Part shown: positions 31,381 through 38,311 of the stretch, piece after piece | How the letters are laid out: each line of letters starts with the position of its first letter | How positions within the stretch are numbered: the stretch's first letter is position 1 | From: JBCCGG01 sp039029395 | Lineage (GTDB): Bacteria > Pseudomonadota > Alphaproteobacteria > Kiloniellales > JAKSDN01 | Reading direction: 5' to 3' | DNA: 64,000 nt | Assembly (NCBI GenBank): GCA_039029395.1 | Contig: JBCCGG010000003.1 | Coordinates: 124,001 to 188,000, forward strand | Position numbers and translations under genes: made by a program | Notes under the pieces: generated by a model | Database searches by the model: none | What the model was told of the DNA's origin: nothing | The model's input: the letters and a program-made list of their open reading frames with translations, nothing else

Positions 31381-32127
31381 ATGACCAATGCGGCGGCGTC
31401 AGTCCTGGAAGTCGAGCGCGACGGCGACAGATTGACCTTGACCTTGAACCGGCCCGGCAGCGCCAATGCGCTCAGCCCGGATTTGGTCGAGCGCCTGATT
31501 GAGCGCCTGGAGCGGCCAGGCGACCTGCGCCTTTGCGTGCTGCGTGGCGCAGGCAAGCATTTCTGCGCGGGCTTCGATCTCTCTGACCTGGAGTCCATAA
31601 GCGACGGCGATCTGCTCTGGCGCTTCCTGCGCATCGAGCATCTTCTGCAACTGGTGTATCACGCTCCCTTCCCGGTCATGGCCCTGGCTCAGGGACAGGT
31701 GGTCGGTGCCGGCGCCGACCTCTTTGCTGCCTGCTGGCGCCGCATCGCGACCGCAGAAGCAAAGTTCCGCATGCCCGGTTGGAATTTCGAGTTGGCCTTG
31801 GGAACCCGGCGCCTCACCCACCTCATCGGTCGCGAGGCGGCGCGCGATCTCTTGATCGATACGAAAACCTTGCCCGCGGCGCAGGCATTGGCCTGCGGTC
31901 TGGTGTCGGAGATTGTCGAGGCGGACCGCTGGCCGGCACTCGTGGCGGCTTCCCTCACGCGGACTCGCGCACTGCCGGCGAAGGCATTGGCGGATATGTT
32001 GGAGATCACGACCCAAGACACACGCAGTGAAGACATCGCCGCGATCGTCACCACGGCCGGACGGCCGGGCCTGAAGCAGCGGGTCATGGCCTACCGCGAC
32101 CAGGTGCTTGCCAAGAAGAAGGGATGA
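31381..32127 (+). CDS. Enoyl-CoA hydratase/isomerase (crotonase) family protein
   Basis: A crotonase-fold protein of 248 residues. The oxyanion-hole segments LRGAGKHFCAGFDLSDLES and AQGQVVGAGADLFAAC are present. Of the two catalytic glutamates of standard enoyl-CoA hydratase, the first position is D (GAGADL) and the second is G (MPGWNFELAL), so ordinary hydration is doubtful; isomerase, hydrolase or lyase chemistry on an acyl-CoA is more likely. It follows the CoA-transferase by 11 bp and should act on its product. Confidence 0.85.
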   Translation: MTNAAASVLEVERDGDRLTLTLNRPGSANALSPDLVERLIERLERPGDLRLCVLRGAGKHFCAGFDLSDLESISDGDLLWRFLRIEHLLQLVYHAPFPVMALAQGQVVGAGADLFAACWRRIATAEAKFRMPGWNFELALGTRRLTHLIGREAARDLLIDTKTLPAAQALACGLVSEIVEADRWPALVAASLTRTRALPAKALADMLEITTQDTRSEDIAAIVTTAGRPGLKQRVMAYRDQVLAKKKG

Positions 32128-32177
32128 CGAAGCCGCCAGCACACAGCGAGCCACGCGCCATGGCCGCGCTTCAAGGC

Positions 32178-32957
32178 TTAGGCGTGAGCGATTTTCCTGG
32201 TGATGCTGCCAGCGGCTTCGATGACCTGTGCCGCGATTTTCTTGACCTCGCTCTTGGTGCAATTGGCCGCCGGCACGGATACGCCGATCGCCGCGATGGC
32301 CGCGCCGCCCGGGCCGAAAATGGGTGCGCCGATACTGTACACCTGGGCGCGGTACTCGCCCCAGTCGATCGCGACCCCGGCCTTGCGGATCTTCGCCACC
32401 TCCTCGTCCAGCTTCTGCGCGGTCGTGATGGTTTTCTCGGTGAAACCCTCGAGAGTCCCAATCACGGCGCCCCGCAGGCTGTCATAGTTGTAGGCCAGCA
32501 GGGCCTTGCCGGTCCCGACGCTGTGAATCGGAACGTTGCCGCCCTTGGGCGTCCAGGTTCTGATCGGCTGGGTGCCCTCGATCTTGTCGATGTAAAGCAA
32601 GGAGGCACCGTCCAGGATCGCGAGGTAGATCGTCTCGCCCGTGAGCTCAGAGAGATGGCGCATGTCCGGCGCCGCATAGTCGCGCACCTCGAACTGTTCC
32701 ATGACCAAGAGGCCGACTTTCCACACCTTGGTCGTGGCGACGTAGAGGCGGTCGTCCCGCCGGCGCACGTAGCCCAGGGTGCAGAGGCTTTGCAGCAATC
32801 TGAAGGTGTTCGACTTAGTCAGACCGAGCTGCCGGGAGAGCTCGGTGACACCAAAGCCGTCGGGCGCGGCGGCGAGGGTCTCCAAGATCATCAGTCCTTT
32901 GAAGAGGGTCGAGTCGACCCGCTCCTTCGGACCCTCGCCGTGCTCTGTCTTCGCCAT
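32178..32957 (-). CDS. IclR-family transcriptional regulator
   Basis: A 259-residue regulator. The N-terminal winged helix (about 20-75) includes GFGVTELSRQLGLTKSNTFRLLQSL. The C-terminal GAF-like effector domain contains GETIYLAILDGASLLYIDKI, SVGTGKALLAY and the closing region GPGGAAIAAIGVSVP. The ATG at 32957 matches the family. It is divergent from the ornithine cyclodeaminase-like gene, and a palindrome shared with three other promoters of the block stands 37 bp before its start. It is therefore the best candidate regulator of the whole 21-34 kb block. Confidence 0.9.
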   Translation of the reverse strand: MAKTEHGEGPKERVDSTLFKGLMILETLAAAPDGFGVTELSRQLGLTKSNTFRLLQSLCTLGYVRRRDDRLYVATTKVWKVGLLVMEQFEVRDYAAPDMRHLSELTGETIYLAILDGASLLYIDKIEGTQPIRTWTPKGGNVPIHSVGTGKALLAYNYDSLRGAVIGTLEGFTEKTITTAQKLDEEVAKIRKAGVAIDWGEYRAQVYSIGAPIFGPGGAAIAAIGVSVPAANCTKSEVKKIAAQVIEAAGSITRKIAHA

Positions 32958-32993
32958 GATGGAGTGCCTGGGTGCGCTGTTATATGATACTAG

Positions 32994-33012
32994 TGTTCTA
33001 CATATCAGAATA
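32994..33012. promoter_or_regulatory. Putative IclR operator 4
   Basis: TGTTCTA-CATAT-CAGAATA. The left arm fits TGTnCTr and the right arm fits yAGnACA except for one base. It lies between divergent iclR and the ornithine cyclodeaminase-like gene, as expected for autoregulation. Confidence 0.65.
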
Positions 33013-33096
33013 TGCTCTGGCCCGATGGGGGTCAAGATCAGGCGGCGTAAAGTCGAGCGCCGCCATGTCCGGGTCCGATCAATCAGGGGAAAGTGG

Positions 33097-34044
33097 ATGG
33101 CCTATCAAGGAATAGAGACGCTGCCCTTCGTGGGCGAGGGGGAAATCCAATCGGTGCTCAGATGGCGGCCGCTCATCGATGCGCTCGAAGCGGCCATGGT
33201 GGACTTCTCCGCAGGCAAGGTCGCCCAGCCGGTCCGGCAAATGGTGCCGGTGCCCGGGCACGATGCGATCATCGCCGCCATGCCGGCGGTCGGCGAGGCC
33301 ATGGCGGTCAAGGTGGTCACGCTCTACCACGAGAACGCCGGAACCGAGATTCCGACCCACCAGGCGGTGATCCTCCTGTTCGACAAGCAAAACGGGTCGC
33401 CGCTGGCAGTGCTTGACGGCCGCTTGATCACCGAGATGCGCACGGCGGCGGGCTCGGCGGCGGCGGCTCGCAAGCTGGCACCGGCGGCGCCTCAGGTGGT
33501 CACGATCATGGGCAACGGCGTCCAAGCGCGCGCCCATGCCCAGGCCTTGGCCGAAGTCCGGGATTTCCAGGAGCTTCGCCTCTGGTCGCGCAACGAGGGT
33601 CGTGGACGGCCGCTCGCGGAGGAGCTCGGCGCCGTCTTCTTTACCGATGGCGAACAGGCCGTGCGTGATGCGGACATTGTCGCCTGCACGACCTCGGCGA
33701 CGGTGCCGATCCTTGAAGGCGCGTGGCTGAAGCCCGGCGCTTTCGTGACCTCGGTTGGCTGGAACTCGCCCGACGGCCGGGAGCTAGACGACACGGCCAT
33801 GGCCAATTGCGTGATCGTGGAATCGGTCGAGGCAGCCCGCGATCAAGCCGGCGACGTGCGCGGCTCCAACTGCCAGATCTTTGCCGAGATCGGAGAGGTC
33901 TACGCCGGCAACAAGACGGTCCCGGAAGGGGCCACCGTGATATTCGACTCCGTCGGCATCGCGATCATGGACACGGCGGCTGCCAAGTTGGCCTACGACC
34001 TCTGCAGGGCGCGCGGGTTCTCTCCGGAACCATCAAGTGGATAA
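33097..34044 (+). CDS. Ornithine cyclodeaminase/mu-crystallin family protein
   Basis: A 315-residue NAD(P)-dependent enzyme. The Rossmann motif is TIMGNGVQARAHAQAL; other landmarks are LLFDKQNGSPLAVLDG, LITEMRTAAGSAAAARKLA and the C-terminal EIGEVYAGNKT and DSVGIAIMDTAAA. The family includes ornithine cyclodeaminase, alanine dehydrogenase and ketimine reductases; mu-crystallin reduces cyclic sulfur ketimines. With C-S lyase, amine oxidase and sulfoxide reductase-like genes nearby, an imine/ketimine reductase is attractive but inferred. The ATG at 33097 has AGGGGAAAG upstream. Confidence 0.88.
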   Translation: MAYQGIETLPFVGEGEIQSVLRWRPLIDALEAAMVDFSAGKVAQPVRQMVPVPGHDAIIAAMPAVGEAMAVKVVTLYHENAGTEIPTHQAVILLFDKQNGSPLAVLDGRLITEMRTAAGSAAAARKLAPAAPQVVTIMGNGVQARAHAQALAEVRDFQELRLWSRNEGRGRPLAEELGAVFFTDGEQAVRDADIVACTTSATVPILEGAWLKPGAFVTSVGWNSPDGRELDDTAMANCVIVESVEAARDQAGDVRGSNCQIFAEIGEVYAGNKTVPEGATVIFDSVGIAIMDTAAAKLAYDLCRARGFSPEPSSG

Positions 34045-34127
34045 GCAAACACCACCTGAGAACGGCAGCGTTTTGATTCAGTTTTTTTGATGACGCACGA
34101 ATTGAGGGCTACTAAACACGCACCGAA

Positions 34128-34203
34128 TGGCGTCCCCTAGGGGAGTCGAACCCCTGTTTTCGCCGTGAGAGGGCGATGTCCTAGGCCACTAGACGAAGGG
34201 GAC
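34128..34203 (-). tRNA. tRNA-Glu(CTC)
   Basis: A 76-nt gene on the minus strand with CCA encoded. The acceptor stem is GTCCCCT/AGGGGAC. The anticodon stem TCGCC/GGCGA encloses CTCTCAC, giving anticodon CTC, and the T loop contains GGTTCGAGTCC. Confidence 0.94.
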
Positions 34204-34462
34204 GTGGCCATGCCGCCGGACGCATAATCGGCGTCCCGGCCGCGCGGGCCCCTCATGTAGCCAAAAGAACGGCGGGTTACAAGTCCTTCCGTGGCGCCAC
34301 GCAACGATTGTTGCAGCCGGAAGACAGCACCGGGCGCCGCCATGGGATCAGGTGCCATTCTCCGCCCAAAATGACAGTAAAAGCGATTTGTTCTTGTTTT
34401 ATTCTGGTTCTCGCCGGCAATCGGCCTGCTTTGCCCCTGTGAAACCAAAAAAAAGCACAATA

Positions 34463-34477
34463 GAACAAGTCGCGAAC
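34463..34477. promoter_or_regulatory. Possible LexA (SOS) box
   Basis: GAAC-AAGTCGC-GAAC is an exact match to the alphaproteobacterial LexA consensus GTTCN7GTTC read on the other strand. It is 256 bp before mraZ. One exact match to eight fixed bases can occur by chance in a window this size, so this is tentative. Confidence 0.4.
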
Positions 34478-34517
34478 AAAGTTCTGCCCCATTGGCGCGA
34501 GATACTTCATCTGTCCT

Positions 34518-34575
34518 GAATCTGGCGGAAAACCACTAAATCTAGAGTCGGCTGGGCGCGGCGCTTAAAGGACTC
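34518..34575. promoter_or_regulatory. Cluster of three GANTC (CcrM) sites
   Basis: GAATC (34518-34522), GAGTC (34545-34549) and GACTC (34571-34575) lie within 58 bp, just upstream of the MraZ boxes. GANTC is the target of the CcrM methylase encoded at the window start. Confidence 0.6.
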
Positions 34576-34615
34576 CATTTAACGCCTTCTTAAAGCGAAG
34601 GGTTTTACTTGCGCT

Positions 34616-34649
34616 CCCAGTATTGCCCATGCTATCCCAAGAGATCCCA
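34616..34649 (-). promoter_or_regulatory. Four MraZ-binding boxes
   Basis: CCCA occurs at 34616, 34626, 34636 and 34646. On the minus strand this reads TGGG repeated four times with an exact 10-bp period, the TGGGN-N5 array bound by MraZ. It lies 84 bp before mraZ, so the cluster should be autoregulated. A further CCCA at 34667 is out of register. Confidence 0.85.
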
Positions 34650-34732
34650 TCACGGGGGCGTGAAATCCCAGATACAGCCAGTCCGGGAGGCGGGGCAAAA
34701 GAACAAGCGGCCAAGGTCGCGGGAGACCGAGC

Positions 34733-35203
34733 GTGGCGGTGTTTTTAGACACCTTCGAGAACAAGGTGGACCGGAAAGGGCGGGTTTCGGTGCCGGCAAG
34801 TTTTCGCGCACAGTTGACTTCCTCTTCCTTCACCGGGATTGTCGCCCGTCCGGCTCCAAAACACAAGGCCATAGAAGCTTGTGATATCGAGTTCATGCAA
34901 CACATGAACTCCAGCGTCCAGAGCGACAAGGATTTCTACTCGGAAGCCCAGGAAGACCTTGGCTTCAACGTGTTTTCTGAATCCTCCATGCTGTCGTTCG
35001 ACGGCGAGGGCCGGATCATCCTGCCGGCCAAGCTTTTGGAGTACTCCGGCATCACCGACCGGGCCTCCTTCGCCGGCTTCGGCTCGACCTTCCTGATCTG
35101 GGAGCCCGCGACCCTCGAGCAAAAGAAGGCCGAATCCCGGCGCCGGGTCCAGGAAAGAGGCCTCAGCGTGCGCCTTGCGAAGCCGAACGGAGAAGGCTCG
35201 TGA
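34733..35203 (+). CDS. mraZ: Transcriptional regulator MraZ
   Basis: First gene of the division and cell-wall cluster and its DNA-binding autoregulator. The 156-residue protein has two AbrB/SpoVT-like swapped-hairpin halves: FENKVDRKGRVSVPASFRAQL near the start, and SFDGEGRIILPAKLLEYSGI at about residues 88-107. The start is GTG at 34733 with GGGAG upstream. The stop overlaps the rsmH start as GTGA. Its boxes lie upstream at 34616-34649. Confidence 0.93.
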   Translation: MAVFLDTFENKVDRKGRVSVPASFRAQLTSSSFTGIVARPAPKHKAIEACDIEFMQHMNSSVQSDKDFYSEAQEDLGFNVFSESSMLSFDGEGRIILPAKLLEYSGITDRASFAGFGSTFLIWEPATLEQKKAESRRRVQERGLSVRLAKPNGEGS

Positions 35204-36201
35204 GCCGGCGCGACGACCAGCTCCCGACCGAGGCGCCGGAGCACATCACGGTCATGGGACCCGAGGCGGTCGAGGTCCTGGCGCCGCGCGACGGCGGGCT
35301 CTATGTGGACGGCACCTTCGGCCTGGGCGGCACCACGGCGCTCCTGCTCGCGGCGGCCTGCTGCCGGGTCGTCGGCATCGACCGGGACCACGAGGCGATC
35401 GACCGAGGCCAGGGCCTGGCCACGCGCTATGCCGCGCGCCTCAGTCTCGTCCACGGCCGCTTCAGTGAGATGGATCGCCTGGTCACCCAAGAAACACACG
35501 ACCCGGTCGACGGCATCACCCTGGACCTGGGGGTCAGCTCGCCCCAGCTCGACCAGCCCGAGCGCGGCTTCTCGTGGCGCCACGACGCGGCGCTCGACAT
35601 GCGCATGGATGCCCAGAGCGGCGGCCAGACCGCAGCCGACCTGGTCAACCAGCTACCCGAGGCCGAGCTTGCCCAGTTGATCTGGCGCCACGGCGACGAA
35701 CGCCGGGCCCGCCAAGTGGCCCGCGCGATCGCGACCGTCCGGGCCGATAAGCCGATCACCCGCACCACCGAGCTTGCCGAGATCGTGCGCAAGGTGGTGC
35801 GCCGCAGCCCGGATGGCATCGACCCCTGTACTCGCACCTTTCAGGCGCTCCGGGTCGCGGTCAATGAAGAGGACCAAGAGCTCGATCGTGGACTGGCCGC
35901 GGCGGAGCGGCTGCTCGCCCCGGGCGGACGGCTCGCCGTGATCGCCTTTCAGTCTCACGAGGATCGAGCGGTGAAACGGTTCCTGCACCAGCGCGGCGGG
36001 GTCGGCGGCCAGGGCTCGCGCCACCGGCCGGCCCGCGCCGAGACCCGATCGCCCAGCTTCCGTCTGTTGGGCCGCGGCGCCAGGCGGCCCAGCGACAGCG
36101 AGGTGCGCAGCAATCCGCGCGCCCGTTCGGCGCGCCTAAGGGCCGCCGAGCGAACCGCCGCGGCGCCGTGGCCCCAGGACGAGACCGGAGGGCACCGATG
36201 A
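35200..36201 (+). CDS. rsmH: 16S rRNA (cytosine1402-N4)-methyltransferase RsmH
   Basis: Methylates C1402 of 16S rRNA using SAM. It has 333 residues. The SAM site is LYVDGTFGLGGTTALLL and VVGIDRDHEAI. DLGVSSPQLDQPERGFSWR and DMRMD are the RsmH signature, followed by TFQALRVAVNEE and VIAFQSHEDRAVKRFL. The GTG start overlaps the mraZ stop by 4 bp. The C-terminus is long, basic and Arg-rich, which is normal for the group. Confidence 0.95.
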   Translation: MSRRDDQLPTEAPEHITVMGPEAVEVLAPRDGGLYVDGTFGLGGTTALLLAAACCRVVGIDRDHEAIDRGQGLATRYAARLSLVHGRFSEMDRLVTQETHDPVDGITLDLGVSSPQLDQPERGFSWRHDAALDMRMDAQSGGQTAADLVNQLPEAELAQLIWRHGDERRARQVARAIATVRADKPITRTTELAEIVRKVVRRSPDGIDPCTRTFQALRVAVNEEDQELDRGLAAAERLLAPGGRLAVIAFQSHEDRAVKRFLHQRGGVGGQGSRHRPARAETRSPSFRLLGRGARRPSDSEVRSNPRARSARLRAAERTAAAPWPQDETGGHR

Positions 36202-36560
36202 AGAAGCTCGCCGCCTGCACATGGCTTTGCGCGATCGCCGTCGCCGCCTTTGCGCTGTTTCAGATCAAGCACGAGGTCAAGCGTCTCGAGGAGGCCTTGA
36301 CCCGGGAGCATCGCGCGGTGGTCGCCAACCAGGAGGCGATCCATGTGCTGAAGGCCGAATGGAGCTACCTCAACCGGCCCGGGCGCATCGCCGAGCTGGC
36401 CGAGCGCCATTTGGCCCTGCAGCCGATCACAGTCGAGCAGATCGTGCGCTTCGACGCGCTGCCTCTGCGCGTCGCGCCCGTCCCGGAGAGCGAGGGCGAC
36501 AACGCGCCGCTCGACCCTGAACTTGAAGCGATTTTGGCCAGTATGAGAAAGCGTCAATGA
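36198..36560 (+). CDS. ftsL: Cell division protein FtsL
   Basis: A small bitopic division protein of 120 residues. One N-terminal membrane segment (about 6-22, LAACTWLCAIAVAAFALFQI) is followed by a periplasmic coiled coil (HEVKRLEEALTREHRAVVANQEAIHVL split over 25-52) and the short motif EWSYLNRPGRIAELAERHLAL. It is identified by structure, position between rsmH and ftsI, and that motif. The ATG overlaps the rsmH stop by 4 bp; its own stop overlaps ftsI by 4 bp. Confidence 0.9.
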   Translation: MKKLAACTWLCAIAVAAFALFQIKHEVKRLEEALTREHRAVVANQEAIHVLKAEWSYLNRPGRIAELAERHLALQPITVEQIVRFDALPLRVAPVPESEGDNAPLDPELEAILASMRKRQ

Positions 36561-38311
36561 GCGAAGACCAGCACATCACGGCGCAAACGCCGCCGCGCAG
36601 CGTCGCCGACCAGTTGCCGGCCCCGCAGCGGCGCTTTTCGCTCGACGGCACGATCAAGCTGGCGCTCGAGACCGGGCGCACCCGCCTGCTGGTCACGGCC
36701 CTGGTGTTCGCAGCGGCCTTCCTGGTGGTCGGCGCGCGGCTGGTCGAAATCAGCCTGTTCCAGGACGCCCTCGAGCCGCGCTTGGCCCAGCGCACGATCG
36801 GCGGCGGCCTGGAGACCGGGCGCGCCGACATCGTCGACCGCAACGGCGTGATCCTGGCCACCACCATGCCGGCCGCTTCGCTCTATGCCAACCCGCGGCA
36901 GATCGACGACCCGCAAGCGGTCGCCCGCCGGCTCGCGCGGATATTGCCCGAGATCGCGCCCGAGGCACTGGCCGCCCGGCTCGGCCTCGACCGCTCCTTC
37001 GTGTGGCTGAAGCGCAAAATCTCGCCGCGCCAGCAGTACGAGGTCAACCGCCTGGGCATCCCCGGCCTCTACTTCCAGCGCGAGCGCGAGCGGGTCTATC
37101 CCCACGGCGCCCTGACCAGCCACGTGGTCGGCTACACCAACGTCGACAACCAGGGCCTGGCCGGCATGGAGCAGGCTTACGACGAGTTGCTGCGCAGCGG
37201 CATCGCCCCGCTTCAGCTCAGCCTCGACCTCAGCATCCAGCACATCCTGAGCGAGGAGCTGGCCGCCGCGATGGCCGAGTTCCGGGCGATCGGCGCGACC
37301 GGTTTGGTGCTCGACGCGGACAGCGGCGAAGTCGTGGCGATGAGCTCCCTGCCCAGCTTCGCGCCGGAGAACGTCGGCAGCGCCTCGGCGGACGCGCGTT
37401 TCAACCGTGCCAGCCTGGGCATTTACGAGATGGGCTCGGTGTTCAAGATCTTCACCACCGCCATGGCGCTCGAGGAAGGCGTGGTCGGCCTCGAGGACGG
37501 CTATGACGTCAGCAAGCCGATTCGCGTGGCGCGCTTTACGATCAACGACTACAAGCCGAAGAAGCGGTGGCTTTCGATCCCCGAGATCTTTATCTATTCA
37601 AGCAACATCGGCACGGTTCACATGGCCATGGAGGCGGGCACCTCGGCCCAGCAGTCTTTCCTCGCCGGCCTCGGCCTGACCGGGACGCCCCGCTACGAGC
37701 TGCCGGAAATCGGCCAACCCTTGAAGCCCTCGCCCTGGCGCGAGATCAACACCATGACGATTTCCTACGGTCACGGCCTGGCGGTCAGCCCGATCCAGCT
37801 GGCCAGCGCCGTCGCGGCGGTGGTCAATGGCGGCCAGCTGAAGCCGGTCACGCTCTTGAAACGCACCGAAGGACAGCCGGTCGAGGGCCACCGCGTGATG
37901 AGCCCGGAGACCTCGCGCAAGATGTCCTGGCTGATGCGCCTGGTGGTGCGGCACGGCACCGGGCGCAAGGCGGATGCGACCGGCTACATGGTCGGTGGCA
38001 AGACCGGCACCGCCGACAAGCTGCGCGGCCGGGGCTACGCCCGCAACGCGCGCATCGCTTCCTTTGTCGCGGCCTTTCCCATGGACCGGCCGCGCTACGT
38101 GATCTTCGCCATGGTCGACGAGCCCAAAGGCACCAAGGAGACTCATGGCTATGCCACGGGTGGCTGGGTCGCGGCCCCAGTCGTCCGCCGGGTGGTCGAG
38201 CGCATCGCGCCCTTGCTCGGCGTGCGGCCGCGACCGCCGGACGAGGAAGAAGGCGCCGAGGCGCTGCTGATCCCCGTCAACTTCAAGGGGACGATGTTTG
38301 CGGCTCAGTGA
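36557..38311 (+). CDS. ftsI: Peptidoglycan transpeptidase FtsI (PBP3)
   Basis: Septal class B penicillin-binding protein of 584 residues. A cytoplasmic tail and one membrane segment (about 42-62) are followed by the PBP dimerisation domain (RADIVDRNGVILATT onward) and the transpeptidase domain. Active-site motifs are S294-V-F-K297 (MGSVFKIFT), S348-S-N (YSSNIGT) and K482-T-G-T (GGKTGTAD). Length and order are normal. The start overlaps ftsL by 4 bp, and the end overlaps murE by 14 bp. Confidence 0.95.
   Translation: MSEDQHITAQTPPRSVADQLPAPQRRFSLDGTIKLALETGRTRLLVTALVFAAAFLVVGARLVEISLFQDALEPRLAQRTIGGGLETGRADIVDRNGVILATTMPAASLYANPRQIDDPQAVARRLARILPEIAPEALAARLGLDRSFVWLKRKISPRQQYEVNRLGIPGLYFQRERERVYPHGALTSHVVGYTNVDNQGLAGMEQAYDELLRSGIAPLQLSLDLSIQHILSEELAAAMAEFRAIGATGLVLDADSGEVVAMSSLPSFAPENVGSASADARFNRASLGIYEMGSVFKIFTTAMALEEGVVGLEDGYDVSKPIRVARFTINDYKPKKRWLSIPEIFIYSSNIGTVHMAMEAGTSAQQSFLAGLGLTGTPRYELPEIGQPLKPSPWREINTMTISYGHGLAVSPIQLASAVAAVVNGGQLKPVTLLKRTEGQPVEGHRVMSPETSRKMSWLMRLVVRHGTGRKADATGYMVGGKTGTADKLRGRGYARNARIASFVAAFPMDRPRYVIFAMVDEPKGTKETHGYATGGWVAAPVVRRVVERIAPLLGVRPRPPDEEEGAEALLIPVNFKGTMFAAQ

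Larger units (their letters stand above)
34204..34732. other. Intergenic control region before the dcw cluster
   Basis: 529 bp between tRNA-Glu and mraZ with no convincing coding frame. It holds a LexA-box-like site (34463-34477), three GANTC sites (34518-34575) and four MraZ boxes (34616-34649). The part at 34380-34520 is AT-rich and probably contains the promoter. Confidence 0.6.

Noticed and set aside
34137..34510. Minus-strand frames of 77 and 107 residues beside tRNA-Glu
   Set aside because: One covers the tRNA itself and the other covers the LexA-like site; neither has a good ribosome site or protein-like composition.
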